Source: Faecalicatena contorta (GTDB taxonomy: Bacteria; Bacillota; Clostridia; Lachnospirales; Lachnospiraceae). From it: 64,000 nt of DNA. A model generated the notes under the pieces. The model was not told the origin of the DNA, did not search any database, and saw only the letters and a program-made list of their open reading frames with translations. Below, piece by piece: positions 16,515 through 26,049 of the stretch. The number at the start of each line of letters is the position of its first letter. Position 1 is the first letter of the stretch. The translations under genes and the position numbers were made by a program. The stretch is taken from NCBI RefSeq assembly GCF_003149105.1, contig NZ_QGDS01000002.1:485837-549836 (forward strand). Reading direction: 5' to 3'.

Positions 16515-18314
16515 ATGGCAGAGTCAATGAAGGGATTAAAAAGAACACACCGATGCGGTGAATTATCGGCCGCAAATATCGGTGAAACCGTAACTGTGAT
16601 GGGATGGGTACAGAAGAACCGTAATAAGGGCGGAATCGTATTTGTGGATTTAAGAGACCGTTCTGGTATCCTGCAGATTGTATTTGAAGGGGAAGAAAAG
16701 GAAGCGCTGATTGAGAAAGCTGCAAAGCTGCGCAGTGAGTTTGTTGTTGCAATTGTGGGTAAAGTGGAAGCAAGAAGCGGTGCAGTAAATGAAAATCTGG
16801 CAACGGGTGCGATTGAAATCAGGGCAGAGGAACTCAGGGTTCTCTCAGAGTCTGAGACACCCCCTTTCCCAATAGAGGAAAACAGCAAGACGAAGGAGGA
16901 ACTCCGTCTGAAATACCGTTATCTGGATTTGAGAAGGCCAGATTTACAGAGGAATCTGATGATGAGAAGCCAGGTTGCGACTCTGACCCGTCAATTTCTG
17001 TCTGATGAAGGATTTCTGGAAATAGAGACTCCGATTCTTGGGAAGAGTACACCGGAGGGCGCAAGGGATTATTTGGTTCCAAGCCGTATCCACCCAGGCA
17101 GTTTTTATGGCCTGCCTCAGTCTCCCCAGTTGTTTAAGCAGCTTTTGATGTGCTCCGGGTATGACCGTTATTTCCAGATTGCAAAATGTTTCCGTGATGA
17201 GGATCTGCGTGCGGACAGGCAGCCGGAGTTTACCCAGATTGATATAGAACTTTCTTTTGTAGATGTAGACGATGTTATTGATGTAAATGAAAGACTTCTT
17301 GCAAAGTTATTTAAAGAGGTTATGAATATAGAAGTAGCGCTCCCGATTCCAAGAATGACATGGCAGGAGGCGATGGACCGCTATGGCTCTGACAAGCCGG
17401 ATACCCGTTTTGGAATGGAATTGGTTAATGTAACGGAAGCGGTAAAGGACTGTGAATTTGTGGTATTCAAAGGTGCTATAGAAAATGGCGGAACTGTCCG
17501 GGGAATTAATGCAAAGGGACAGGGAGCTATGCCACGTAAAAAGATCGATAAGCTGGTTGATTTTGCGAAGGACTTCGGTGCAAAAGGGCTTGCTTATGTT
17601 GCACTTCAGGAAGACGGCACTGTAAAATCCTCTTTTGCAAAGTTTATGACGGAAGAAGGAATGCAGAAGCTGATTCAGGCCATGGAAGGCGAGCCGGGTG
17701 ATTTACTTCTGCTTGCGGCTGACAGGAATAAAGTAGTCTGGGATGTGTTGGGAAATCTCCGTCTGGAAATCGCAAGGCAGACAGAAATCCTGGATAAAGA
17801 TGAATATAAGTTCCTCTGGGTAACAGAATTCCCGCTGCTTGAATGGAGCGAGGAGCAGAACCGCTTTACGGCTATGCATCATCCATTTACGATGCCTTTG
17901 GAGGAAGATTTACAGTATATAGATTCTGATCCGGGCAGAGTCCGTGCGAAAGCATATGATATTGTACTCAATGGAAATGAAATCGGCGGAGGAAGTGTCC
18001 GTATCTTCCAGAATGATATACAGGAAAAAATGTTTGAGGTCCTTGGTTTCACAAAAGAGCAGGCTCATGACCAGTTTGGCTTCCTCCTGGATGCCTTCAG
18101 ATATGGAGTTCCGCCTCACGCTGGTCTGGCTTACGGCCTGGACCGCATGGTAATGCTGATGGCTCAGGAAGATAGCATTCGTGATGTTATGGCATTTCCG
18201 AAAATAAAAGATGCTTCCTGTCTGATGACAGAAGCGCCCAGTGCAGTAGATGATAAACAGCTTAAAGAATTGGGTTTGGAAAAATATACTGAAAACCAGG
18301 AAACAGGAAAATAA
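16515..18314 (+). CDS. aspS: Aspartyl-tRNA synthetase
   Basis: About 599 residues from the ATG at 16515, placed 9 bases after AAAGAGG; starts at 16506, 16509 or 16527 are also possible, and an upstream TTG falls inside a repeat. N-terminal OB fold (VTVMGWVQKNRNKGGIVFVD), class II motif 2 (QIAKCFRDEDLRADRQPEFT), the GAD domain insert typical of bacterial AspRS, and motif 3 (HAGLAYGLDRMVMLM). Length fits the bacterial type. It is the last gene of the housekeeping run and is followed by a terminator. Confidence 0.96.
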   Translation: MAESMKGLKRTHRCGELSAANIGETVTVMGWVQKNRNKGGIVFVDLRDRSGILQIVFEGEEKEALIEKAAKLRSEFVVAIVGKVEARSGAVNENLATGAIEIRAEELRVLSESETPPFPIEENSKTKEELRLKYRYLDLRRPDLQRNLMMRSQVATLTRQFLSDEGFLEIETPILGKSTPEGARDYLVPSRIHPGSFYGLPQSPQLFKQLLMCSGYDRYFQIAKCFRDEDLRADRQPEFTQIDIELSFVDVDDVIDVNERLLAKLFKEVMNIEVALPIPRMTWQEAMDRYGSDKPDTRFGMELVNVTEAVKDCEFVVFKGAIENGGTVRGINAKGQGAMPRKKIDKLVDFAKDFGAKGLAYVALQEDGTVKSSFAKFMTEEGMQKLIQAMEGEPGDLLLLAADRNKVVWDVLGNLRLEIARQTEILDKDEYKFLWVTEFPLLEWSEEQNRFTAMHHPFTMPLEEDLQYIDSDPGRVRAKAYDIVLNGNEIGGGSVRIFQNDIQEKMFEVLGFTKEQAHDQFGFLLDAFRYGVPPHAGLAYGLDRMVMLMAQEDSIRDVMAFPKIKDASCLMTEAPSAVDDKQLKELGLEKYTENQETGK

Positions 18315-18342
18315 TAACTAGATGGCTATAAGATAAAAGAAG

Positions 18343-18390
18343 ATGCGGTATATTACGGTTTGTTAAAAAGCGTAATACACCGTATTTTTA
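18343..18390 (+). terminator. Terminator after aspS (copy A of a twin pair)
   Basis: A 15-base stem, 18343-18357 with 18371-18385, ends in TTTTTAAATT. Sequence and flanks match the terminator at 28183-28228 closely over about 60 bases, starting from ATAAAAGAAGATGCGG in both. Confidence 0.85.
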
Positions 18391-18576
18391 AATTATTTGG
18401 GCAAAATATACAAAAAATCATTTTGAATTATGTATATATCATACAATAATCTCAAAAAATCAAAGCAACCCCAAAGAAATTCGTATGTACTTCATTAGAA
18501 AAAATACCTATACTGAGTCCATGTTAAATGAACAGTAACTTACAGAACAAATAATCAGATTCAGGAGGATGAAGTT

Positions 18577-19665
18577 ATGAGAAGCAAGAAAGCAGCAAGA
18601 TTAATGGCGTTAAGTCTGGCAGCAGTCATGGCAGCGGGAATGGTGACCGGGTGCAGAAGAGGTGGCGGCAGTACGGGTGACACAAAAGATAGTGGTGACA
18701 GTGCAAAGACAGAAAGCGTGATGATTGGTTCTGCGATCTACAAATTTGATGACACATTCATGACCGGTGTGCGTACAGCGATGACAGAGCAGGCGAAGGC
18801 AAAAGGTGCTGAGCTGGAACTGGTGGATTCCCAGAATAAACAGGCTACGCAGAACGAGCAGGTTGATACATTTATCACCAAAGGCGTAAATGCGCTGGCA
18901 ATCAATGCGGTGGACCGTACAGCAGCAGCTCCAATCATTGAAAAAGCAAAGGCTGCTGAACTGCCGATTGTATTCCTGAACCGTGAGCCCGAGGAAAATG
19001 ACATGCAGAGCTATGACAAAGTGTGGTATGTAGGTGCAAAAGCAGAGCAGTCAGGAACCCTTTCCGGTGAGATTATTGCAGACTTTTTTACAGAGCATCC
19101 GGAAGCAGATAAAAATGGGGATGGCGTCATCCAGTATATTATGATCCAGGGAGAACCGGGGCATCAGGATGCAACACTGCGTACGGAATATTCTGTGAAA
19201 GCACTGGAAGAGGCAGGCTTCAAGACGGAACAGCTGGCAGCAGATACAGCAATGTGGGATAAGGCAAAAGCGACAGACTTGATGAAGGCCTTCATCACAG
19301 GACAGGGGCTGGACAAAATAGAGGCAGTGCTTTGTAACAATGACGATATGGCTCTGGGCGCAATAGAAGCATTGAAAGCAGAAGGGTATAACAAAAATAA
19401 AGATGATCTTGCAAAATATATTCCTGTAGTGGGAGTTGATGCCACAGCGCCGGCTCTGGAAGCCATGAAAGATGGTTCCTTGCTGGGGACAGTCCTGAAT
19501 GATGCAGAAAACCAGGGCAAGGCAACAATCAGTGTAGCTACAGCAGCAGTAGCCGGAAAAGAAATCAATGAAGAGAATGTTGGATATCCAATCACAGACG
19601 GCAAATACATCTGGATTGACTATGTGAAGGTAACAGACGAAAATTATCAGGATTATATGGAATAG
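18577..19665 (+). CDS. mglB: Galactose/methyl-galactoside ABC transporter binding lipoprotein
   Basis: A 362-residue protein with a lipoprotein signal peptide (lipobox VTGC, Cys26) followed by a Gly/Ser/Asp linker. The mature part is a type I periplasmic-binding fold close to E. coli MglB: repeated NAVDRTAAAPI and PIVFLNREP, and the loop ADKNGDGVIQYIM, which corresponds to the calcium-binding EF-hand-like site of galactose-binding protein. It would capture galactose or glucose for the MglA/MglC transporter encoded next. A paralogue lies at 27088-28155. Confidence 0.9.
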   Translation: MRSKKAARLMALSLAAVMAAGMVTGCRRGGGSTGDTKDSGDSAKTESVMIGSAIYKFDDTFMTGVRTAMTEQAKAKGAELELVDSQNKQATQNEQVDTFITKGVNALAINAVDRTAAAPIIEKAKAAELPIVFLNREPEENDMQSYDKVWYVGAKAEQSGTLSGEIIADFFTEHPEADKNGDGVIQYIMIQGEPGHQDATLRTEYSVKALEEAGFKTEQLAADTAMWDKAKATDLMKAFITGQGLDKIEAVLCNNDDMALGAIEALKAEGYNKNKDDLAKYIPVVGVDATAPALEAMKDGSLLGTVLNDAENQGKATISVATAAVAGKEINEENVGYPITDGKYIWIDYVKVTDENYQDYME

Positions 19666-19682
19666 GACACTGGAATGAAAAA

Positions 19683-19710
19683 TAGGCCGGGGGATTTTAC
19701 CTCCCGGCCA
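19683..19710 (+). promoter_or_regulatory. Short intercistronic hairpin between mglB and mglA
   Basis: GGCCGGGGG (19683-19691) pairs with CCTCCCGGCC (19700-19709) imperfectly around ATTTTA. Hairpins after the binding-protein gene are common in such operons and usually stabilise or partly terminate the transcript. The function here is inferred. Confidence 0.45.
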
Positions 19711-19728
19711 TGAAGGAGGAATGAGGAC

Positions 19729-21228
19729 ATGGGCGAATATATACTGGAAATGAACCACATAACTAAGATTTTTCCAGGTGTAAAAGCACTTGATGATGTC
19801 AGCCTGAAAGTCCGGGCTGGTACTGTTCATGCTCTGATGGGAGAAAACGGGGCCGGAAAGTCCACTTTAATGAAGTGTCTGTTCGGTATCTATCATGAGG
19901 ATGACGGGGAAATTATCCTGGATGGGAAACCGGAAAAGATCATGACATCAAAGCAGGCGCTTGATCTTGGTGTCTCTATGATTCATCAGGAGCTTCATCC
20001 AATCCGTTTTCGGCCGGTCATGGAAAATATATGGCTCGGCAGATTCCCAATGAAGGCAATAGCAGTTGATAAAAAGGAAATGATTAAAAAAACAAAAAAG
20101 TTGTTTCAGGAAGTAGATTTGGATATAGACCCGGAAGTGCTGGCGGGAGCCCTGTCTGCGTCGAATCTTCAGCTTGTGGAGATTGCAAAGGCAGTCAGCT
20201 ATAATTCCAAGGTCATTATTATGGATGAGCCTACCTCATCTCTGACGGAGAATGAAACGCAGCATCTGTTTAAGATTATCCGGCAGCTGCAGGAAAAAGG
20301 ATGCGCGATTATCTACATATCACATAAAATGGAAGAGATTCTGAAAATAGCTGATGAGGTCACGATTATGCGGGACGGACAATATGTCGGGACCTGGGAC
20401 GCAAAGGATTTGACTACAGATTTGATTATCAGCAGGATGGTAGGAAGGGATATGACCAACCGTTTCCCTCCGAAAGCATATACCCCATCGGATGAGGCAG
20501 TGCTGAAAGTAGAAGAGCTTTCTTCTCCGCTGCCAAAATCTTTCCAGAATGTCAGCTTTGAATTAAAAAAAGGAGAAATCCTTGGAATAGGCGGACTGGT
20601 AGGGGCTCAGCGGACGGAGTTGGTGGAAGCCATCTTTGGGCTTCGTGAAATTATGGAAGGAACAATCTTCAAAGACGGAAAGACCTTTAAGATTAAATCT
20701 CCGAGAGATGCAATCCGGGAAAATATCGCACTCCTCACAGAAGAGCGCCGTGCTACCGGAATATTCGGAATCCTTTCAGTTCTCGACAACACAGTCATAG
20801 CGAGCCAGAAAAAGTATGCGTCTGCAGGAGTGCTGAATAACAGAAAGCGGATTGGCGCAGCAGAGAAATCAAATGCGGAGCTGAGGACAAAAACCCCGAA
20901 TATGGATGAACTGATTGAAAATCTGTCAGGAGGGAACCAGCAGAAGGTACTTCTGGCAAGATGGCTTCTGACAGACCCGGATATCCTGATTCTGGATGAA
21001 CCTACAAGGGGAATTGATGTCGGCGCCAAATATGAGATATATACAATCATGCATAAGCTGGTGCAGGCCGGAAAATCCATTATCATGATTTCTTCCGAGA
21101 TGCCGGAGCTTCTGGGAATGTCGGATAGAATCATGGTAATGTGTGAGGGGCGTGTTACAGGATTTTTAAATGCCAAGGAAGCAGATTCTGTGCAGGTTAT
21201 GAATTATGCTACCAAGTTTATGCAGTAG
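19729..21228 (+). CDS. mglA: Sugar ABC transporter ATP-binding protein MglA
   Basis: A 499-residue protein with two ABC domains in tandem, the norm for galactose/ribose-type importers. The first has Walker A GENGAGKSTLMKCLFG and Walker B VIIMDEPTSSLTE; the second has a degenerate Walker A (GGLVGAQRTELVEAIFG), signature NLSGGNQQKVLLARWL and LILDEPTRGIDVG. It drives uptake by MglC with MglB. The ATG follows AAGGAGGAATGAGG. It is 63 bases downstream of mglB; a short CCCGGCC-rich inverted repeat in the gap may set mglB expression higher. Confidence 0.94.
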   Translation: MGEYILEMNHITKIFPGVKALDDVSLKVRAGTVHALMGENGAGKSTLMKCLFGIYHEDDGEIILDGKPEKIMTSKQALDLGVSMIHQELHPIRFRPVMENIWLGRFPMKAIAVDKKEMIKKTKKLFQEVDLDIDPEVLAGALSASNLQLVEIAKAVSYNSKVIIMDEPTSSLTENETQHLFKIIRQLQEKGCAIIYISHKMEEILKIADEVTIMRDGQYVGTWDAKDLTTDLIISRMVGRDMTNRFPPKAYTPSDEAVLKVEELSSPLPKSFQNVSFELKKGEILGIGGLVGAQRTELVEAIFGLREIMEGTIFKDGKTFKIKSPRDAIRENIALLTEERRATGIFGILSVLDNTVIASQKKYASAGVLNNRKRIGAAEKSNAELRTKTPNMDELIENLSGGNQQKVLLARWLLTDPDILILDEPTRGIDVGAKYEIYTIMHKLVQAGKSIIMISSEMPELLGMSDRIMVMCEGRVTGFLNAKEADSVQVMNYATKFMQ

Positions 21229-21256
21229 GAAATGAGAGGAAAGTGAGGTAATACAT

Positions 21257-22489
21257 ATGCAGAAAACAGGGAAAATAATTGCCCGAAAAAAATATAGCAT
21301 GACTTTCGCAATAACCGGTGCTGCGGTATTTATTTTAGGATGGGTCCTGTTCTATTTTCTGGATCCGGCAGTCTTTTATGATTTAGGGCTATATGTGGCT
21401 CTGGTAGGGGCGGCATTTGGGCTGTATGGTCTCAGGCATCTTACGGCACGGCAGTACAAGGGGATTGATGTAGAAATTTCAGCATCTACAGCAAAGCGGT
21501 TCTTGACAAATAATGCGATTATGCTTGCATTGCTTGTCATGGTAATTGTAATTATGATTATGGAACCGCGTTTTATGAAACTTCAGGTAATGCTGGATAT
21601 CCTGACTCAGTCTTCCACAAGGATGACTGTGGCTCTTGGAATTAGTTTTACGCTTCTGATTGCAGGTACTGACCTGTCAGCCGGACGTATGGTAGGTCTG
21701 GCGGCGGTTATTTCTACATCCATGCTGCAGACGGCGGATTATGCCAACAGGTTCTTCCCGGACCTTCCGCACATGGCAGTGATTATACCTATCATACTTT
21801 CTGTGCTTGCATGTGCTGTATTCGGTCTGCTTAACGGCTTTCTTGTGGCAAAGTATGAGATGCACCCATTTATTGCAACACTGGCTGTGCAGGTTATTGT
21901 ATATGGTGTAAACTCCCTGTATTTTGACATGGAGCCAAACAAATCCCAGCCTATCGGCGGTGTACGTCCGGATTTTGTGGCACTGGGACAGAAAAAGATT
22001 CTGGTCATAGACGGAGTATTTCCAGGGATTTCCGTACTTGTCCCTATTGCAATCTTCTTTGTTATATTGATATGGTTTATTCTCAATAAAACAGTGTTTG
22101 GTAAAAATGTATATGCAATCGGCGGAAACAGGGAAGCGGCAGTCGTATCCGGCGTGAATGTATTCAAGACAATCATGGGAATCTTCATTCTCGCGTCCGT
22201 GCTTTACGGAATTGCAGGTGTGCTGGAAGCAGCAAGGACTGCAGGAGCAACGAACAACTATGGGAACGGCTATGAGCTGGATGCCATTGCTGCCTGCGTT
22301 GTGGGCGGCGTATCTCTAAACGGAGGTATTGGAAAAGTCAGCGGCATCGTCAGCGGTGTGCTTATCTTTACTGTCATTCAGTACGGCCTACAGTTCATAG
22401 CAGTCAGCCCGATGTGGCAGCAGGTAATTAAAGGTATCATCATTGCAGTGGCGGTTGCGATTGATTTGTCAAAGTACAGAAAAAAATAG
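21257..22489 (+). CDS. mglC: Galactose/methyl-galactoside ABC transporter permease MglC
   Basis: A 410-residue inner-membrane permease of the ribose/galactose family (BPD_transp_2 type). The N-terminal 80 residues add two spans relative to shorter homologues; then the family segments TALGISFTLLIAGTDLSAGR-like (ALGISFTLLIAGTDLSAG) and YAIGGNREAAVVSGVNV follow, with GGVSLNGGIGKVSGIVSGVL near the end. It forms the channel of the MglBAC importer and completes the operon started at 18577. Confidence 0.93.
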   Translation: MQKTGKIIARKKYSMTFAITGAAVFILGWVLFYFLDPAVFYDLGLYVALVGAAFGLYGLRHLTARQYKGIDVEISASTAKRFLTNNAIMLALLVMVIVIMIMEPRFMKLQVMLDILTQSSTRMTVALGISFTLLIAGTDLSAGRMVGLAAVISTSMLQTADYANRFFPDLPHMAVIIPIILSVLACAVFGLLNGFLVAKYEMHPFIATLAVQVIVYGVNSLYFDMEPNKSQPIGGVRPDFVALGQKKILVIDGVFPGISVLVPIAIFFVILIWFILNKTVFGKNVYAIGGNREAAVVSGVNVFKTIMGIFILASVLYGIAGVLEAARTAGATNNYGNGYELDAIAACVVGGVSLNGGIGKVSGIVSGVLIFTVIQYGLQFIAVSPMWQQVIKGIIIAVAVAIDLSKYRKK

Positions 22490-22518
22490 AATTGTATATG
22501 GAGGGAAAGCACCGGAAA

Positions 22519-22527
22519 TGCTATAAT
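22519..22527 (+). promoter_or_regulatory. Extended -10 promoter before yesN-like regulator gene
   Basis: TGC followed by TATAAT at 22522-22527. It lies inside the longest open frame but upstream of the chosen start at 22600, which supports that later start. No convincing -35 was seen. Confidence 0.45.
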
Positions 22528-22599
22528 GGATTTATGTCTGTTATGGCATTTCCTACTTGTATTCTATTGGAAAAGCAGCATCTGAAATGGAGGTCCTTT

Positions 22600-24237
22600 A
22601 TGGGGTATTATAAGATTTTGATAGCGGATGACGAGGCCGAGATTCGAGACGGAATGATACAAAAACTGGATTGGAATGTACTGGGGTTTGAGGTTGCGGC
22701 TTCCGCTGAGAATGGTGTGGAGGCCCTTGAACTTCTGGAGCAGGCTAAGCCGGATGTTATTATGACGGATATAAAGATGCCGTTTATGGATGGCCTTGAG
22801 TTTATAGAGAAGGCTGTAGAGATACTCCCTACAGTTAAAATCATTGTGTTTTCAGGATTTGATGATTTTGAATATGCACAGAAAGCAATCCGTCTGAATG
22901 TGGAGGAATATCTTCTGAAACCTATTTCATCAGCCCAGATGACAGAGTCTTTGATAAATTTAAAGAAAAAAATGGACAAGGAGCTGGAGGAACGCAGTGA
23001 CATTGACAGGCTTAGGAAAAGTTATATAGAGAGTTATCCGGTTATGAGAGAGCAGCTGATTTCCGGCATATTGGAAAGGACCGTCCCGCAACAGCAGATT
23101 CTCCAGAAAGCCAGACAGTATCAGGTGGATTCAGGAAAGGGATACCGGGCAGTGGTGCTGGTGGCAGTAGACAGGGAGCCTATCGTTGAGGTGAAGGGGC
23201 AGACTTCTGCATTTGCAGGAAAGGAAGAGCTGATCCCACTTGCCATACGTCAGATTATGGAAGCGGTGCTGGGCAGGTTTCATAAAGCTGACTGCCTTCT
23301 TCACGGGGATTTTGTCATTGGGGTTGTACAGTTGAACTATGAAAGCCAGATTTCCATCCTAATCAATGAAGTGAATGAAATCTGCAGGGAAGGCAGGAAG
23401 GTCACGGGCATGGAAATAGCTGCCGGAATAGGCGGTATAGTGGAGAGCCTGGGGGAGATTAGCTATTCCTACAGAGAGGCTGGGAATGCAGTGGAATACA
23501 GCATGCTTAAAGGGCGTTCAGAAGGCGGACGGTGTGTATATATTAAGGATGTGGAGCCCGAGGACTTATCCGGAAGGCTGCAGTTTTCCGAGACGGAGGA
23601 GCGTGCCTTCCTCACAGCAATAAAAGCAGGGAATGTAGAAAAGATCCGGAAGCTGACCTCTGGTTTTTTCTCCAAACTGGAGCAGTCCAAACTTCCCTAC
23701 CACCGTTATCAGGCACATATATTTGAATTGTTTACCCTGGCGATGAGGCTGTCAAATGCATATCAGCTGGATTTAAAAGGAGCATTTGGAGGAGAGGCGA
23801 ATTATATTTCTACGCTGTTCGGGCTGCATTCACTTGGGCAGATTGAGGAGTGGTTCATGCGTGGTTTCCTGAAGCTGGGAGGGATGATTCAGAAAGAGCG
23901 GATGGACTCCGGCAAGTCATTGACATTTAGAGCAAAAGCATTTGTGGAGGAGCATTTCCCGGATGCTTCCCTGTCAGTTGAGCGGCTATGCGAGGAACTT
24001 CATGTAAGCCCTGCATACTTTTCAACTGTATTTAAGAAGGAAACGGGGAAAAGCTTTGTGTCTTATCTTACAGAGGTGCGCCTGAATGAAGCGGTCCGCC
24101 TGCTGGATACGACTTCGGACAAAACATATGTGATTGCGGCAAAGGCAGGGTATGCAGAACCGAATTATTTTAGTTATGTGTTCAAGAAAAAGTATGGAGT
24201 AGCTCCATCCAGGTACAGAAAGCAGCAGGAGAGATAA
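22600..24237 (+). CDS. YesN/AraC-type response regulator
   Basis: A 545-residue protein from the ATG at 22600, which has AATGGAGGTCC just upstream; the longer frame to 22492 overlaps a promoter-like site. Receiver domain at 1-120 with ILIADDEAEIRDGM and phospho-acceptor Asp57 (IMTDIKMPFMDGLEF), a middle region of YesN type, and a C-terminal AraC helix-turn-helix pair (SLSVERLCEELHVSPAYFST and VIAAKAGYAEPNYFSYVFKK). It is the output partner of the histidine kinase encoded 3 bases later and most likely activates the mgl operon or the binding-protein genes. Confidence 0.93.
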   Translation: MGYYKILIADDEAEIRDGMIQKLDWNVLGFEVAASAENGVEALELLEQAKPDVIMTDIKMPFMDGLEFIEKAVEILPTVKIIVFSGFDDFEYAQKAIRLNVEEYLLKPISSAQMTESLINLKKKMDKELEERSDIDRLRKSYIESYPVMREQLISGILERTVPQQQILQKARQYQVDSGKGYRAVVLVAVDREPIVEVKGQTSAFAGKEELIPLAIRQIMEAVLGRFHKADCLLHGDFVIGVVQLNYESQISILINEVNEICREGRKVTGMEIAAGIGGIVESLGEISYSYREAGNAVEYSMLKGRSEGGRCVYIKDVEPEDLSGRLQFSETEERAFLTAIKAGNVEKIRKLTSGFFSKLEQSKLPYHRYQAHIFELFTLAMRLSNAYQLDLKGAFGGEANYISTLFGLHSLGQIEEWFMRGFLKLGGMIQKERMDSGKSLTFRAKAFVEEHFPDASLSVERLCEELHVSPAYFSTVFKKETGKSFVSYLTEVRLNEAVRLLDTTSDKTYVIAAKAGYAEPNYFSYVFKKKYGVAPSRYRKQQER

Positions 24238-24240
24238 GAA

Positions 24241-26049
24241 ATGAGACTGTGGGAAAAAGTAAAAAAATCATTGCGGCGCAGGAGCCTGCAGTTTACGCTG
24301 TCGCTTACATTTACAGCTGTCTCCGTAGCTGTCGTTATCGTGGTAGCGATGGGATATTCCAGACGCTTTGTAGATTCGGCTGAAAAGATGGCAATAAACA
24401 ACAACAAGAATGTACTGAACCAAATGAACCAGAACCTGAACAACTATCTGCATAATATGATGAGTATTTCAAATACCATGTATTATAGTATCATCAAGAA
24501 TACAGATATCGAAAAGGACGGCATCCAGAAGGTGGCAGACCAGATGAAGCTTTTATATGATGCAAATATCTCTTCGCTGGTCAGCATTGCGATTTTCAAT
24601 GATGATGGAAAAATCATAGCAGCCCAGCCGCTGAGCAGGCTGAAGTTAAATGCAGAACCGTCCTCGGAAGAATGGTTTATCCGTGCAAATCAAAAGATTG
24701 AGAATCTGCATTTTTCAACGCCCCATGTGGAAAATCTGTTTGTAAATTCAGATAATATTTATCATTGGGTAGTCTCCTTAAGCCGCTCTGTAGAGATGAC
24801 AAAGGACGGGACAATCATCCACGGAGTTGTGCTGGTAAATATGAATTTTACGGGCATAGAGCAGATATGTAAGAATGTGGATCTGGGGAAATCAGGCTAT
24901 GTATATCTCGTGGATCAGAGCGGTGAGCTGATTTATCATCCAAACCAGCAGATGATATACGCAGGGGTAATCCGTGAAAACCATAAAAAGGCGTCATCTT
25001 ATTCTGAGGGCAGCCATATAGAGGTATTTGAGGGGCAGGAGCGGCAGATTACAGTAAAAACAGTTGGATATACCGGATGGAAGCTGATCGGTGTGTCACC
25101 GACAGAGGATATTACTTCTGTCTATACGCAGAACAGCCAGTTTCTGTGGTTTGTTGCAATCTTCGCCATACTGACCTTGATTGCCGTGAATGCATTTGTG
25201 TCATCCAGAGTTGCCAATCCGATTAAACAGCTGGAACGCTCTGTCAGGGAACTGGAGCGTAATAACCTGTATGCCACGATTCCACAGAACGGGACCTATG
25301 AAATCCGGCATTTGGCTAAAACACTCCAGTCCATGGCTGATAACATGCGCGGGCTGATGGATGATATTGTAGTGGAGCAGGAGAGTAAAAGAAAGAGTGA
25401 GATGGATGCGCTGCAGTCACAGATAAATCCACATTTCCTGTATAATACACTGGATTCGATTGTGTGGATGATTGAGAATGAGCGTTATGACGGCGCAATT
25501 ACGATGGTCACAGCTCTGGCCAGGCTGTTTCGCATTAGCTTAAGTAAAGGGAAGAACATCATCACGGTTGAGCAGGAGCTGCAGCATGTAGAGAATTATC
25601 TGATCATCCAGAAGGTAAGGTATAAGAACAAGTTTGTTTATGAAATCGAAGCGGAAGATGGTGTGCTGCAATGTGCAGTGATTAAGCTGAGCATCCAGCC
25701 TCTGGTGGAGAATTCCATCTATCATGGTCTTGAGTTTATGGATGGGGATGGAGAAATCAATATCCGTGCATATCAAAGGCAGGACAGCCTGATTATCGAA
25801 GTTGAAGATAATGGTCCTGGAATGACAGAAGAACAGGTAGAGGTACTAGTAAGTGGAGCTGGACAGAAGAACCGCAAACGGGGTTCTGGTATTGGCTTTC
25901 ATAATGTGGAGGAACGGATTCAGCTCTGCTTTGGGGATGAATACGGATTGGAGGTAGAAAGCGAGCCGGATGAGGGTACTGTTGTGCGTGCACGCCTGCC
26001 TCTCATATCAGTGGAAGAGGCAGAAAAAAGAGGGGAGGGCAGACTGTGA
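24241..26049 (+). CDS. YesM-type sensor histidine kinase
   Basis: A 602-residue membrane kinase: transmembrane helix near residues 20-42, a dCache-like extracellular sensor region, a second helix near 295-318, a HAMP linker (VANPIKQLERSVRELERNN), the His_kinase phosphoacceptor box QSQINPHFLYNTLDSIVWM and an HATPase domain (EVEDNGPGMTEEQ, GSGIGFHNVEERI). This is the LytS/YesM class, usually paired with YesN-type regulators for extracellular sugars. Its stop overlaps the GTG start of the next gene, indicating translational coupling to a binding protein. Confidence 0.93.
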   Translation: MRLWEKVKKSLRRRSLQFTLSLTFTAVSVAVVIVVAMGYSRRFVDSAEKMAINNNKNVLNQMNQNLNNYLHNMMSISNTMYYSIIKNTDIEKDGIQKVADQMKLLYDANISSLVSIAIFNDDGKIIAAQPLSRLKLNAEPSSEEWFIRANQKIENLHFSTPHVENLFVNSDNIYHWVVSLSRSVEMTKDGTIIHGVVLVNMNFTGIEQICKNVDLGKSGYVYLVDQSGELIYHPNQQMIYAGVIRENHKKASSYSEGSHIEVFEGQERQITVKTVGYTGWKLIGVSPTEDITSVYTQNSQFLWFVAIFAILTLIAVNAFVSSRVANPIKQLERSVRELERNNLYATIPQNGTYEIRHLAKTLQSMADNMRGLMDDIVVEQESKRKSEMDALQSQINPHFLYNTLDSIVWMIENERYDGAITMVTALARLFRISLSKGKNIITVEQELQHVENYLIIQKVRYKNKFVYEIEAEDGVLQCAVIKLSIQPLVENSIYHGLEFMDGDGEINIRAYQRQDSLIIEVEDNGPGMTEEQVEVLVSGAGQKNRKRGSGIGFHNVEERIQLCFGDEYGLEVESEPDEGTVVRARLPLISVEEAEKRGEGRL